Shown in pieces: positions 35,501 to 46,140 of a stretch of 64,000 nucleotides of DNA. The stretch is from positions 1 to 64,000 of the forward strand of contig NZ_BLTE01000016.1 of the NCBI RefSeq assembly GCF_013019105.1, written 5' to 3'. Under the pieces are notes generated by a model that saw only the letters and a program-made list of their open reading frames with translations, made no database searches and was not told the DNA's origin. The DNA comes from Fundidesulfovibrio magnetotacticus. GTDB taxonomy: Bacteria > Desulfobacterota > Desulfovibrionia > Desulfovibrionales > Desulfovibrionaceae. The stretch's first letter is position 1. Every line of letters begins with the position of its first letter. The translations under genes were made by a program, and so were the position numbers.

Positions 35501-35666
35501 GGAGATCGACGGCAAGAAGATCGCCCCGGACCCCAGGCGCGGCACGGGCATCCACGCCAACGCGGCCATGCGTCTGGACCCGGTGCTCAAGAACACCGGC
35601 CTGGTGGACAAGATCGGGGCGAGCGCGGTGTTCTACCAGTCGCCCGTGAAACTGGTGAAAGGCTAA
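32523..35666 (+). CDS. ttrA: Molybdopterin oxidoreductase catalytic subunit, TtrA-like
   Basis: 1047 residues, the length of tetrathionate reductase TtrA. Tat-type leader 'MDRRDFLKSSALLGCALAAG'. The N-terminal [4Fe-4S] site is 'CQQCNTQCGIKV' with a later 'LCPKGYAG'. 'NYHGHTTVCQGSLYF' contains Cys252, the likely Mo ligand. The C-terminal part has the MGD-binding 'YWLQAPYPENFVEIS' region. It belongs to the TtrA/ArrA/SrdA-type branch; the substrate (tetrathionate, arsenate, thioarsenate, selenate or polysulfide) cannot be fixed by sight. ArsR2 control points to an arsenic-linked role. Confidence 0.88.
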   Translation: MDRRDFLKSSALLGCALAAGEGIAQAAPSEADPSPYQGFKPEGMIFSACQQCNTQCGIKVKIENGAVVKIDGSPISPWTLTPQLPYKTSLAEAALVDAPLCPKGYAGVQTLYDPYRIVKVLKRAGKRGENKWKTIPFEQAVAEIVEGGDLFGEGKVDGLKDILTCRDPKVSDALKKDAGDVASKKMTLEEFKARNADNLKHLLDPDHPDFGLKNNQFCLNWGRLKGGRSEFVRRFTDFSGGSYNYHGHTTVCQGSLYFSCKAMSDQFVEGRFTDGSKFYWQADTGNAEFLFFVGANPFEANYGPPLRASKVSQGQANGVKIAVADPRCSKTAARAWKWLPVKPDGIGALAQAMIRWIIENKRYDARYLANANQAAAAADKEPTWTQACWLVKLSPEGKPTVYLRGSDLGMEPRKLPTKDGKAEWTFDPFVAVNDKGEPVVFDPNDSKAPAEGQILFTGELNGVKVKTALQVYADEAMSKSFDDWCKLAGVEAADVADIAREFTSHGKRAVCDLHRGVSQHTSGFQNVVSWMLVNVLIGNHDWMGGLAKATTFTHDGSREGQPYNLTKHPAKMSGWGISIIRHGTSYDKSSLFAGYPAKRVWYPFASDVYQEVIPSAGDAYPYPLKCLLLYMGTPVYSLPAGHALAAILADPKKIPLFITSDTTVGETSIFADYVFPDLTYLERWEFVGSHPSMTPKVGAFRQPAAKPMTETCTVYGQQMPINFEALLLGLAEKLKLSGFGDDAFGKGLHLKHQDDMYIRMAANLAFGDKADGTEKLPPASKEDMDIFLKARAHLPPTVFDAKRWEALAGPELWPSVVTILNKGGRFQEYAQAYKDGQLVNKYGKMVGIYFDNLAKAKDSITGKTYLPYGGYVPGPLDVADKPLPDAKEGYDLTLITYKAVTQTKSRTSGNYWLQAPYPENFVEISAADAARLGLKNGDTVRVLSASNPEGVWDLGPLGKKPVSGKVKVLEGLRPGVVSFSLGHGHWAYGAGAWEIDGKKIAPDPRRGTGIHANAAMRLDPVLKNTGLVDKIGASAVFYQSPVKLVKG

Positions 35667-35810
35667 CGGGAGAAGGCCCCCGGCGCGGCTCCTGCAGGGG
35701 CCGCGCCCGGCCTCCGACGGCAGCGGCCCGGCGGGAGGGACACAAGCACTCTCCGGGCGCACGGCGAGCCCGGATCGGTCACCGCTCCCTCGACGGCACC
35801 CCCCAAACAA

Positions 35811-35847
35811 AAGCGGCTTGCGTCTCAGGCGCAAGCCGCTTCATTTT
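35811..35847 (+). terminator. Bidirectional terminator between ttrA and the autotransporter
   Basis: Perfect 12-bp stem AAGCGGCTTGCG (35811-35822) and CGCAAGCCGCTT (35830-35841), 7-base loop. The right flank is CATTTTT and the left flank AAACAAA, so a U-tract exists in both directions. It ends the ttrBCA transcript and the convergent autotransporter transcript. Confidence 0.9.
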
Positions 35848-35872
35848 TGGACGGGCATCCCGGGGCGGGCCG

Positions 35873-37777
35873 TCAGAAGCTGACGTTCACGCCCAGCTCG
35901 CCGCCGCAGGTGTTCACTTGCGGGTTGCCGAACATGCTGGAGAACGACGCCCGGAGCATCACCCGGTCGTTGATCTTGACGTTGGCCCCGAGCATCAGCG
36001 CGCCCCAGTCGACGGCCACGGGGGCGGCGTCCATGGAGTAGGACGGGGCCGCCGCAGTAGTGAGCGAGGCCTTCACCTTGCGTTTGGGGTCCGCCAGTTC
36101 ATGGTGCCATTTGGCCTCCGCGAAGGGCTGGAACCGGCCCACGTCCGCCTGGACGCGCCAGCCCAGCTGGCTCACGGCCGAGTCGCGCCGCTGCTCCCCG
36201 AAGGACAGGGCCGTCACGCCGCTCGTGCCGGATTCCGTGAAGCCCTGGATGGTAACCCGTTGCAGCACCAGCCCGGCCACCGGCCCGGTGGTCAGCGCGC
36301 CCCATTGCAGGTCCGCGCCCAGGCGCAGGGCCAGGCCCAGGGAGTCGCCGGTGGTGTCGGCGCTGTTGTGGTCCGTGAAGAGGCCCAGAGCCACTTCGCG
36401 GCGGATCTTGTCCTGGTAGAGGCCGTAGGAGGCCACGGCGTTGCCCCACACCGGTCCCTTCTGGTAGGCCGTGTAGAGGCTGAAGGCCTGTTCGTTCTGG
36501 TCGTAGCGGCCTGCGCCCTGCGAGAAGTCCTGGGTCTGGGTCCCGGCGGTGAAGGCCGCGCCCAGGATGAGCCCGAAGGCCGTCTGGTAGTCCGCGCCCG
36601 CCGAACCCGCGAACGGCACGCCGGACGCTTCCCCGAAGCCCGAGGAGGTCTGCATCCGCAGCGACCCCGCCCCGGCGGTGGCCCACACGTGCACGCCGTT
36701 CTCGCCGCGATGCCTCCCGGAGAGGTCGATCTGCCCCTGGATGGTGGCCGCGCGCGAAAGCCCTCCCTGCACCGGACCTTCGGCCAGCAGGGACATCAGC
36801 ACGGGCGCGGTGAGCAGACTGTACTCGTAATCCGACTCGATCTGCTGTCCGGCGGTGGTCAGGTGCTTGCCGTCGATGAACAGAAAGGTCTGCATCTGCA
36901 GGGGTGTGATGTCGGCCCAGCTGGTGACCAGGGCGGCCACCGGGGACGGGGCGTTGGAGGCCAGCACCGAGGACGGTGTGAACCCGAAGAGCCCTGGGTT
37001 CACCGACACGTAGCGGAACAGGCTGTGGAGGTCGGCGGGGATGTAGCGCACGCCCGCCGCCGAAAGGGCCGACCACTTCATCTGCCCGTAGGAGAAGGCC
37101 CGCGCGTAGTCGGCGGCGTTGGCGGCGGGCAGCACGCCGCCCAGGCCGGTGAGGGTCGCGGTGTAGAACGAGTTGGGCACGATGATGGTGCGCGCCCCTG
37201 CGGCCTGCAGGGCCGCCACGCTCCCGGCCAGCTGGTTGGCCAGCCCGCCCAGGAAGCCGGGGTTGGCGGCGATCCAGTCCGCCCCCTGCCGCTGCACGAA
37301 GATCAGGTCGTTGTTGCCGGTGTTCACCACGTAGAGGGCGTTGGGGTTCACCGCGCCCCCCACGGAGGCCAGGAAACCGGCGATCTGCTGCGTGGTGGCC
37401 ACGTTGCCGGGCAGGTTGCCCGGCGTGGCGGGCTGGCCAGGGGCGGCCGAGAGGAGCGCGGAGTAGGCCGAGCCGTTGGCGTAGTTGCCCCCGCCCGCGC
37501 TGGAGGGCTGTGCGCCCAGGCCGAACCGCCCGGCCAGCATGGTGGAGGTCATCACCCCCGGCCCGGCGAAACCGCCCTGGGCCCCCCCGGCGATGGCCGC
37601 GAGAAGCTGGGCGTTCACGGCCGCGTTGCCCGAGGAGGCGTAGCGGAAATAACCGCTGTCCAGGGTGCTGTCGCCCAGCCCCACGAACTGGTTGAACCGC
37701 CCGGCCGCGCCCGCCGGAGAGAGCGCCCCGAAGAGGCTGACCGCACACAACGCCACGACCAACACGAAACGCTTCAT
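35873..37777 (-). CDS. GDSL-esterase autotransporter
   Basis: 634 residues. Signal peptide about 1-25 ('LVVALCAVSLFGALSPAGA'). The passenger is an SGNH/GDSL hydrolase: 'VGLGDSTLDSG' (nucleophile Ser), 'NTGNNDLIF' (block III) and 'DGKHLTTAGQQ' (Asp/His block V). Residues ~360-634 form the autotransporter beta-barrel, ending in '...GVNVSF' with the terminal Phe recognised by the outer-membrane assembly machinery. It is expected to be displayed on the cell surface as a lipase or esterase. Convergent to ttrA. Confidence 0.93.
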   Translation of the reverse strand: MKRFVLVVALCAVSLFGALSPAGAAGRFNQFVGLGDSTLDSGYFRYASSGNAAVNAQLLAAIAGGAQGGFAGPGVMTSTMLAGRFGLGAQPSSAGGGNYANGSAYSALLSAAPGQPATPGNLPGNVATTQQIAGFLASVGGAVNPNALYVVNTGNNDLIFVQRQGADWIAANPGFLGGLANQLAGSVAALQAAGARTIIVPNSFYTATLTGLGGVLPAANAADYARAFSYGQMKWSALSAAGVRYIPADLHSLFRYVSVNPGLFGFTPSSVLASNAPSPVAALVTSWADITPLQMQTFLFIDGKHLTTAGQQIESDYEYSLLTAPVLMSLLAEGPVQGGLSRAATIQGQIDLSGRHRGENGVHVWATAGAGSLRMQTSSGFGEASGVPFAGSAGADYQTAFGLILGAAFTAGTQTQDFSQGAGRYDQNEQAFSLYTAYQKGPVWGNAVASYGLYQDKIRREVALGLFTDHNSADTTGDSLGLALRLGADLQWGALTTGPVAGLVLQRVTIQGFTESGTSGVTALSFGEQRRDSAVSQLGWRVQADVGRFQPFAEAKWHHELADPKRKVKASLTTAAAPSYSMDAAPVAVDWGALMLGANVKINDRVMLRASFSSMFGNPQVNTCGGELGVNVSF

Positions 37778-38144
37778 CGGATCTCCCTTTACGTCCAGGC
37801 CATGTGGTTTCCGGTTCGCACCAACTGCCGATGCACCGGCCTACACGCTAAGGAGGCCCAACTCAACAGGCGATCATTCCTGGAGCTTCTCATGGGCCGA
37901 AGACATCGCGGCCGTTCCGGTGTTCGCGGGCGGACCCTCGCGCGCCCCATGCCCGGCGTCTGGCCCAGACTGCCCACCGCGGCTCTGGACTGTGTTCACC
38001 GTATTGTTTATTATCTACTAAAGTCAGTTCCACATTGGCTGCACGGCAAAATGCGCAAACCCTTTCAGGGCGTGGACGCGAACGTTTTCCGGGCGCATGG
38101 CGACGTCAATCGTTCAACACTGGTTGCCCAGTATGGAGTAACGC
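37778..38144. promoter_or_regulatory. Divergent promoter region, A/T-rich near 38000
   Basis: 367 bases between the autotransporter and the CheB-CheR fusion, read in opposite directions. No gene is recognisable. The stretch 37993-38036 is strikingly A/T-rich for this genome and probably holds the promoter of the chemotaxis-like gene. No exact -35/-10 pair is claimed. Confidence 0.35.
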
Positions 38145-41100
38145 ATGTCGAGCGCAAACACCGAGCCCAAGTACTACGTCGGCATCGGCGCATCCGCCGG
38201 CGGTCTCGAAGCCCTCGACGCCTTCTTTTCCCAAATGCCCGCGGACAGCGGCATGGCGTTCATCGTCATCCAGCACCTCTCCCCGGACTACAAGAGCCTC
38301 ATGGTGGAGCTGCTCTCCAAACGCACGGCCATGAACGTGCGCCGCGCCGAAGAAGGCATTGAGGTGGAGCCCAACACCGTCTACCTCATCCCGCCGCGCA
38401 AACAGCTGACCATCTTCCACGGCAAGCTCATCCTCAAGGACACCGACCACGCCAAGGGCATCAACCTGCCCATCGACGTCTTCTTCCGCTCCCTGGCCGA
38501 GGACCAGGGAGAAAAGGCCATCGCCATCATCCTCTCCGGCACCGGCAGCGACGGGGTGCGCGGCATCCGGGCCGTCAAGGAGGCCGGCGGCATGGTCATG
38601 GTGCAGAGCGAGGACTCCGCCAAGTTCGACGGCATGCCCCGCGCCGCCATCGCCACGGGACTGCCCGACATCATCCTGCCGCCCGACGCCATGCCGGGCA
38701 AGCTCATTTCCTTCGCCAAGCACCCCTTCGCTTCCTCCCAGGGTCATCCCCAGTCCCTGCTCTCCGACGAGGACGGCCTGATCCGCATCTTCGCCCTGCT
38801 CCGGGACCTGACCAAGGTGGACTTCACCTACTACAAGCCCAGCACGGTGCTCCGGCGCATCGAGCGCCGCATCACCGTCTGCCAGACCGCCGACCTGCGC
38901 GACTACGTGCGCCTGCTGGAATCCAGCCCCGGGGAGGTCTCCACCCTCTACCGCGAACTGCTCATCGGCGTGACCAGCTTCTTCCGCGACCGCGAGGTGT
39001 TCACCGAACTCGGCAACACCTACCTTCCGGCCCTGCTCAAGAACACCGAACAGCGCGAGGTGCGCTTCTGGGTGGCCGGGTGCTCCACCGGGGAGGAGGC
39101 CTACACCCTGGGCATCCTGGCCATGGAATGCCAGGAGCGCATGGAGAATCCGCCCTCGGTCAAGATCTTCGCCACCGACCTCGACCGCGACGCCATCCTC
39201 CACGCGGGCAACGGCCTTTACGCCGAGTCCATCGCCGCCGACCTGCCGCCGGGGATGCTCGCCAAGTACTTCGTGCGCCGCGACGATCACTACCAGGTGT
39301 GCAGGCCGCTCCGGGAGATGGTGGTCTTCGCCCAGCACAACCTCATCAAGGACCCACCCTTCACCAACATCGAGCTCTTGAGCTGCCGCAACCTGCTCAT
39401 CTACCTCCAGCCGGTTCTGCAGCAGAAGGTGCTAGAATTCATGAACTTCTCGCTCAATCCCCTGGGGATCCTGCTGCTTGGCACCAGCGAAACGCCGGGC
39501 GAGATGGGCGAATTCTTCGAGCCCCTGCACCATCGCTTCAAGCTCTTCCGCTCCAGGGGCAGGCGCCGCCAGCCCGCCGAGAAGCCCCTGTTCCAGGGCA
39601 TGGGGGACAGGCTTTCGCGCCAGTACGCCGCACGCTTCCCGCGCAGCGGCTTCGCCCTCTCCCAGCGCGAGGAGGAGCGCATCCAGGACAGGCTGCTCCA
39701 GTCCCTGGCAGGGGATTACGTCCCCCTGGTGGCCGTGGTGAACGAACACAACGAACTCCTGCACCTGGTGGGCGAATCCGAGGGGCTCCTGCGCCTGCCT
39801 TACGGCAGGCAAAGCAACGACATCACCCGCATGGCCGTGAAGGAGCTCTCCATCCCCCTGGCCACCGGGCTCCAGAAGGTGTTCCACTCGGGCCAGGAGA
39901 TCAGCTACAGCAACATCCGCATCCCCGGCAAAGAGTCCGCGCGCGTCATCCAGATGCGCATCCGCCCCCTGCCGGAGAAGAAGGGACAGATGTCCCTGGC
40001 GGCGGTGATCCTCCAGGAGTTCCTGCCCGCCAGGCAGGAGGCCGCACCCGGCGCTGTGCAGGAACTCGACATCAGCCGCGAGGCCGAACAGCGCATCCTG
40101 GACCTGGAGCAGGACCTCCAGTTCACCAAGGAAAACCTCCAGGCCACCATCGAGGAGCTGGAAACCTCCAACGAGGAGTTGCAGGCCACCAACGAGGAGT
40201 TGCTGGCCAGCAACGAGGAGCTGCAAAGCACCAACGAGGAGCTCCAGTCGGTCAACGAGGAGCTGCACACGGTCAACGCCGAGTACCAGAACAAGATCCT
40301 GGAGCTCACCGAAATCACCAACGACCTGGACAACCTCATCTCGGCCACCCGGATCGCCACGGTGTTCCTGGACGAGAACCTGGAGATCCGCAAATTCACC
40401 CCGGCCGCGACCAGGATCTTCCGCATCCTGCAAAGCGACATCGGCCGCCCCATCTCCCACCTGACCCACCGGCTGGAAGGCGTGGACGTTCTGGCCACGC
40501 TGCGCCAGGTGGAGCGAAGCGGGGAGCCCGTCTCCCTGGAGGCCTGCATCTCCCGGGACGAATGCTACCTCATGCGCGTGCTGCCCTACGTCATCGGGGC
40601 CACCTCGCAGGCTGGGATGATCATCACCTTCACGGACACCGGGCCGCTCAAGCAGAGCCAGAAGGCCCTGGCCCGCAACAAGGAACTCCTGGAAATGGCC
40701 CAGGAGATGGCCCACGTGGGAAGCTGGCACCTCGACCTCAAGACCGGCAGGCTCGACTGGTCGGACGAGGTCTACCGCATCTTCGGCGTCCGGCCCGGCG
40801 AGTTCTCGCCCTCCTATGAAAGCTTTCTGGCCATGGCGCACCCCGAAGACCGCGAAGAGCTCAACGAGGCCTACACCCGCGCCGTGCGCGAAGGGCTGCC
40901 CTACGAGGCCATCCACCGCATCGTCCGCCCCGGCGGCGAGGTGCGCATCGTGCACGAGAAGTCCATGGAGGGGCGCGACGAGACGGGCCGCACGACACAC
41001 TCCAGGGGCATGATCCACGACGTGACCGACCTCGTCACGGCCCGCGACGCCCTGCGCTTCTCCCAGGACTATCTGCGCGCCGTGGTGGACGCCATGCCCG

Positions 41101-41528
41101 CCCATGTGGCCATCCTGGACCAGCGCGGGGTGATCGAATACGTCAACACGGCCTGGCACAGCTTCGGCCGCGAGAACGGCCTGTCCCTCCCCGACGGCGC
41201 CGTGGGGACCGACTACCTCGCCATCTGCGACAAGTCTTCGGGGCCATACCACGAAGAAGCCCCCCTGGTGGCCGCCGCCATCCGGGAAGCGCTCCGGGGT
41301 CGGGAGACGCCGGTGGAGATCGAGTACCCCTGCCATTCCGGCGATACCCAGCGCTGGTTCCTGGCGCGGATCGCCTCCTTCGAGACCCCGCGCGGCAGGC
41401 GGGTGTTGGTGGCGCACGAGAACATCACCAGGCTCAAGCTCGCCGAGTGCCAGGCGGGCCTGACGCCCGAGGGGCACGCGGAACCTGTTTCCGCCTCCGG
41501 GCGCGTGAAGAAGGATAACGACGCATGA
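38145..41528 (+). CDS. CheB-CheR fusion with coiled coil and PAS domains
   Basis: 1127 residues. CheB methylesterase domain (about 10-190: '[12 protein letters not shown]' with the active Ser, '[10 protein letters not shown]' with His, '[10 protein letters not shown]' with Asp). CheR methyltransferase (about 215-480: '[12 protein letters not shown]', '[16 protein letters not shown]', '[10 protein letters not shown]'). A long coiled coil (about 645-720) is made of NEEL-type heptads. Three PAS domains follow (about 725-1110). No kinase or receiver domain is present. It should modify chemoreceptor-like glutamates and pass PAS signals to the hybrid kinase encoded 64 bp downstream. Confidence 0.93.
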   Translation: MSSANTEPKYYVGIGASAGGLEALDAFFSQMPADSGMAFIVIQHLSPDYKSLMVELLSKRTAMNVRRAEEGIEVEPNTVYLIPPRKQLTIFHGKLILKDTDHAKGINLPIDVFFRSLAEDQGEKAIAIILSGTGSDGVRGIRAVKEAGGMVMVQSEDSAKFDGMPRAAIATGLPDIILPPDAMPGKLISFAKHPFASSQGHPQSLLSDEDGLIRIFALLRDLTKVDFTYYKPSTVLRRIERRITVCQTADLRDYVRLLESSPGEVSTLYRELLIGVTSFFRDREVFTELGNTYLPALLKNTEQREVRFWVAGCSTGEEAYTLGILAMECQERMENPPSVKIFATDLDRDAILHAGNGLYAESIAADLPPGMLAKYFVRRDDHYQVCRPLREMVVFAQHNLIKDPPFTNIELLSCRNLLIYLQPVLQQKVLEFMNFSLNPLGILLLGTSETPGEMGEFFEPLHHRFKLFRSRGRRRQPAEKPLFQGMGDRLSRQYAARFPRSGFALSQREEERIQDRLLQSLAGDYVPLVAVVNEHNELLHLVGESEGLLRLPYGRQSNDITRMAVKELSIPLATGLQKVFHSGQEISYSNIRIPGKESARVIQMRIRPLPEKKGQMSLAAVILQEFLPARQEAAPGAVQELDISREAEQRILDLEQDLQFTKENLQATIEELETSNEELQATNEELLASNEELQSTNEELQSVNEELHTVNAEYQNKILELTEITNDLDNLISATRIATVFLDENLEIRKFTPAATRIFRILQSDIGRPISHLTHRLEGVDVLATLRQVERSGEPVSLEACISRDECYLMRVLPYVIGATSQAGMIITFTDTGPLKQSQKALARNKELLEMAQEMAHVGSWHLDLKTGRLDWSDEVYRIFGVRPGEFSPSYESFLAMAHPEDREELNEAYTRAVREGLPYEAIHRIVRPGGEVRIVHEKSMEGRDETGRTTHSRGMIHDVTDLVTARDALRFSQDYLRAVVDAMPAHVAILDQRGVIEYVNTAWHSFGRENGLSLPDGAVGTDYLAICDKSSGPYHEEAPLVAAAIREALRGRETPVEIEYPCHSGDTQRWFLARIASFETPRGRRVLVAHENITRLKLAECQAGLTPEGHAEPVSASGRVKKDNDA

Positions 41529-41592
41529 ACCTTACTGCCCTTCGTCCGTTGCCGGACAGGCGAACCCGCCGCCCCCCCCGAGGCGCACCGCG

Positions 41593-43743
<2,151 letters not shown>

Positions 43744-43891
43744 CCGCGTAGACAGGGGCGGAGGGTGCGGCGGACGGCCTCCCGAAGCCAGCAGGCAAGA
43801 AACTGACTGGATGAACGCCGACAATCCGGTCTGTTCGGGCCGTTGGAGCGCATGCCCGGTCCCAAACCCTTCGGACGGGGGCGGACCAAAG

Positions 43892-43928
43892 AAAAAGCGG
43901 CCTACCGTGAAGTAGACCGCTGTTTTTC
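43892..43928 (+). terminator. Bidirectional terminator after the hybrid kinase
   Basis: AGCGGCCTAC (43896-43905) pairs with GTAGACCGCT (43912-43921) with one mismatch and a 6-base loop. A-rich on the left and TTTTTCTTT on the right give U-tracts for both directions. It ends the kinase transcript and the convergent tRNA transcript. Confidence 0.85.
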
Positions 43929-43930
43929 TT

Positions 43931-44008
43931 TGGCGTCCCCAAGGGGATTTGAACCCCTGTTATCGGCGTGAAAGGCCGGTGTCCTGGACCAGGCTAGACG
44001 ATGGGGAC
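43931..44008 (-). tRNA. tRNA-Glu (TTC)
   Basis: Read on the minus strand: 7-bp acceptor stem GTCCCCA/TGGGGAC, anticodon loop CTTTCAC with anticodon TTC, T-loop GTTCAAATC, and an encoded 3' CCA (43933-43931). The outer pair of the anticodon stem (27-43) is C-A rather than the usual Watson-Crick pair. Confidence 0.96.
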
Positions 44009-44025
44009 GCGCTGTAAAAGAACGT

Positions 44026-44099
44026 TGGCTGGGGGACTAGGATTCGAACCTAGGTTGATGGAGTCAGAGTCCATAGTCCTGCCGCTAGACGATCCCCCA
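44026..44099 (-). tRNA. tRNA-Gln (CTG)
   Basis: Minus strand: acceptor TGGGGGA/TCCCCCA, D-loop region 'TCGTCTAGCGGCAGGAC', anticodon loop ACTCTGACT with CTG, T-arm GTTCGAATC, encoded CCA at 44028-44026. It lies 17 bases upstream of tRNA-Glu, so the two are probably one transcript. tRNA-Gln together with glnS at 54729 shows direct glutaminylation. Confidence 0.96.
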
Positions 44100-44181
44100 G
44101 CGCGGAAGCGTGTTCTTAGGAGGGAATCGCCTCGCTGTCAAGCATCTTGCGCGAAAAAATCTTGAGCGTATTCTTTGGGCC

Positions 44182-45054
44182 ATGATCCGCGCACTGCTGG
44201 CACTCCTGGCCGCCGCCGCGCTCCTTGCCGGATGCTCGGCCACGGGCCCGCGCCCCGCCTCCAAGGCCACGTTCCGCCCCTACTCCATCGGCGGCAAGAC
44301 CTACCATCCCCTCTACAACGCCCAGGGTTACCGCGAGGAGGGCTACGCCTCCTGGTACGAGCCCGGATGGTTCTCCGGCAAGACCACCGCCAACGGCGAG
44401 CGTCTCGACTCCGACGCCCTCACCTGCGCCCACAAGATCCTGCCCATGAACACCCTCGTGCGCGTGCGCAACCTCGACAACGGCCGCGAGGTCACCCTGC
44501 GCGTCAACGACCGGGGGCCCTTCGTGGCCGGGCGCTGCCTGGACCTCACCGAGGCCGGGGCCAAGGCCCTGGGCTTCCACGGCCGGGGCACGGCCCGCGT
44601 GGCCCTCTCCGTGGACGGCCCCGCCGCCAACGCGCCGGGCGGAGCGCCCCAGGCCTCTGCGGTCCCTGGCGCGTCGACCTCCGGGACCACCGCACCCGCG
44701 TCCACCGCGCAGCCCCAGACGGCCGCAGCCTGGTCGCCTCCCGTCCAGGCGCAGGCCACCGCGTCCACCGTCGCGGCTTCCCCGGACAGGGCTCCCGCGC
44801 AGGCGCAATGGCTGCTCCCAGGCCCCTTCCGCATCCAGGTGGGGGTGTTCGCCGTGCGCGAGAACGCCCGCGTCCTGGCCGGGAACCTCGTGCGCATGGG
44901 CTACCCGGGCTCCACCGTTCAGGAGGCGGATCAGGCGGGCGTACGCGTCTGGCGCGTGCAGGCGGGGGACTTCGCCACCCTGGACGAGGCCCTGGCCGCT
45001 CAGGACAAGCTCGCCGCGCGCTTCCCCGGCGCGTTCGTGGTGGCTGCCCCCTGA
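44182..45054 (+). CDS. rlpA: Septal-ring lytic transglycosylase RlpA family lipoprotein
   Basis: 290 residues from the ATG at 44182. The lipoprotein signal ends with lipobox LLAGC (Cys18). The double-psi beta-barrel RlpA domain (about 55-140) has 'GYASWYEPGWFSGKTTANGE', 'ALTCAHKILPMNT' and 'VNDRGPFVAGRCLDLT'. An Ala/Pro/Thr-rich linker leads to a C-terminal SPOR domain (about 210-290: 'FRIQVGVFAVRENARVLA') that binds denuded septal peptidoglycan. It acts at the outer membrane/periplasm during cell separation. Confidence 0.94.
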   Translation: MIRALLALLAAAALLAGCSATGPRPASKATFRPYSIGGKTYHPLYNAQGYREEGYASWYEPGWFSGKTTANGERLDSDALTCAHKILPMNTLVRVRNLDNGREVTLRVNDRGPFVAGRCLDLTEAGAKALGFHGRGTARVALSVDGPAANAPGGAPQASAVPGASTSGTTAPASTAQPQTAAAWSPPVQAQATASTVAASPDRAPAQAQWLLPGPFRIQVGVFAVRENARVLAGNLVRMGYPGSTVQEADQAGVRVWRVQAGDFATLDEALAAQDKLAARFPGAFVVAAP

Positions 45055-45278
45055 CGAGACCGACTCGATCGCGCCAGAATCTCCAACGATCCGGAACGCA
45101 CCGCAACAAGCAAGCCCGGCCGGCGCAAGGGCCTTCCGGCCCAGGAAGGCGGCGTGTCGAGGGCGCAATCCCCAGGGGGCGCGATCTTGCGCGTGCGGGA
45201 GGCGGGAAACGGGCGGAAGGGCGGCGCGCCACGGCCACCGGCCCGGCGGGACGCCCGAAAGGGGGGAGGGCAGTCCGC

Positions 45279-45307
45279 CCCGCCCGCCCCGGAATGGGAC
45301 GGGCGGG
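45279..45307 (-). terminator. GC-rich hairpin downstream of the IHF/HU gene
   Basis: 12-bp arms (45279-45290 and 45296-45307) with one G-U-type mismatch and a 5-base loop, eight bases past the stop of the IHF/HU-family gene. There is no T-tract, so it may terminate weakly or protect the 3' end. The rest of 45055-45315 is G/C-rich and holds no gene. Confidence 0.45.
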
Positions 45308-45315
45308 AACGTAGC

Positions 45316-45621
45316 CTAGAGCACTTCGTCGGGGTTGAGCTCGGCGCGGAACTTGCGCGAGAGCCTGAAGACCACCACCTTGCGCGGGGGCAGGACGATG
45401 GTGTCACTGGTCTGGGGGTTGCGGCCCTTGCGAGCGCGCTTGTCGTAGGCGTCGAACTTGCCGAAACCCGAGATGAGCAGGGAGTTGTCGCGCTTGACGG
45501 CCTGCTTCATGATCTCCAGCAGGCTGTCCACCAGGTCTTTCACTTCGGCCCGGTTCTTCTCGGTCTTCTCGTAGATGTAATCGACGATGTCGGCTTTGGT
45601 CAGGGTCTTGCCGTTGTTCAT
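45316..45621 (-). CDS. ihfA: IHF/HU-family DNA-binding protein
   Basis: 101 residues. 'LTKADIVDYIYEKT' N-terminal helices, 'LLISGFGKFDAYDKRARKGR' and the beta-arm tip 'GRNPQTSDTI' with the intercalating Pro are typical of the IHF/HU family. The length and arm suggest IHF alpha rather than HU, but this is not certain. Dimeric nucleoid protein that bends DNA by about 160 degrees. The HIT gene lies 21 bp upstream on the same strand. Confidence 0.88.
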   Translation of the reverse strand: MNNGKTLTKADIVDYIYEKTEKNRAEVKDLVDSLLEIMKQAVKRDNSLLISGFGKFDAYDKRARKGRNPQTSDTIVLPPRKVVVFRLSRKFRAELNPDEVL

Positions 45622-45642
45622 GGCGCTCTCCGGGATCGGGAA

Positions 45643-46065
45643 TTAGGTGCGGATATGGTCGGCGATGGCCCTTGCCGTCGTGTTCATTTCTTCGGTGTCC
45701 GCGTAGCCCTGCTGGGGCCAGAGGGTCAGGCCGTCGCCCTCGAAGCGCGGAATCAGGTGCCAGTGGGCGTGGAAGACCAGCTGCCCGGCGGCCCTGCCGT
45801 TGTTCATGCCCAGGTTCATGCCCAGGGCGCCCAGCCCCTGCTTGAGCCCCAGGCCCACACGCTGTATCGCGTCCAGAAGCTCGGGCGCGAGCGCGGGGGG
45901 CAGGGCCCACACGTCCTCGAAGTGCTCTTTGGGGATCAAGAGCACATGCCCCTTGTTCACGGGGGCGATGTCCAGAAAGGCGAGCACGGCGCCGGTCTCG
46001 TAGACCTTGCTGCACGGGATCTCGCCCTTGACGATTTTGCAGAAGATGCAGTCCTGATGCGACAT
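45643..46065 (-). CDS. HIT-family nucleotide-binding hydrolase
   Basis: 140 residues. 'CIFCKIVKGEIPCSKVYE' is the standard HIT N-terminus with Zn-binding cysteines, 'GHVLLIPKEHFEDV' follows, and the catalytic triad is 'QLVFHAHWHLIPRF' (HxHxH). Such proteins hydrolyse purine nucleoside phosphoramidates or adenylylated nucleotides. Co-directional with the IHF/HU gene. Confidence 0.93.
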   Translation of the reverse strand: MSHQDCIFCKIVKGEIPCSKVYETGAVLAFLDIAPVNKGHVLLIPKEHFEDVWALPPALAPELLDAIQRVGLGLKQGLGALGMNLGMNNGRAAGQLVFHAHWHLIPRFEGDGLTLWPQQGYADTEEMNTTARAIADHIRT

Positions 46066-46140
46066 GGCGTTCCTCGCGGCTGCCTGGCGGTTCGGCGCGC
46101 CAAGGCTTTATAAGCATTTGCTAGCGCGGGAGATTTTTTT

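Noticed and set aside
30252-35666. ArrAB dissimilatory arsenate reductase
   Set aside because: Gene order is B-C-A with an NrfD-type subunit and catalytic-subunit length of Ttr type; a direct ArrA call is not supported, although arsenic may still be the signal or substrate.
31323-35834. 1503-codon open frame antisense to the ttr operon
   Set aside because: It overlaps the clear ttrC and ttrA genes and consists of low-complexity Gly/Val/His-rich residues, typical of a shadow frame.
40130-40300. Short DNA direct repeats
   Set aside because: They are codons of NEEL-type heptads in the coiled coil of the CheB-CheR protein, not a DNA-level repeat or CRISPR.
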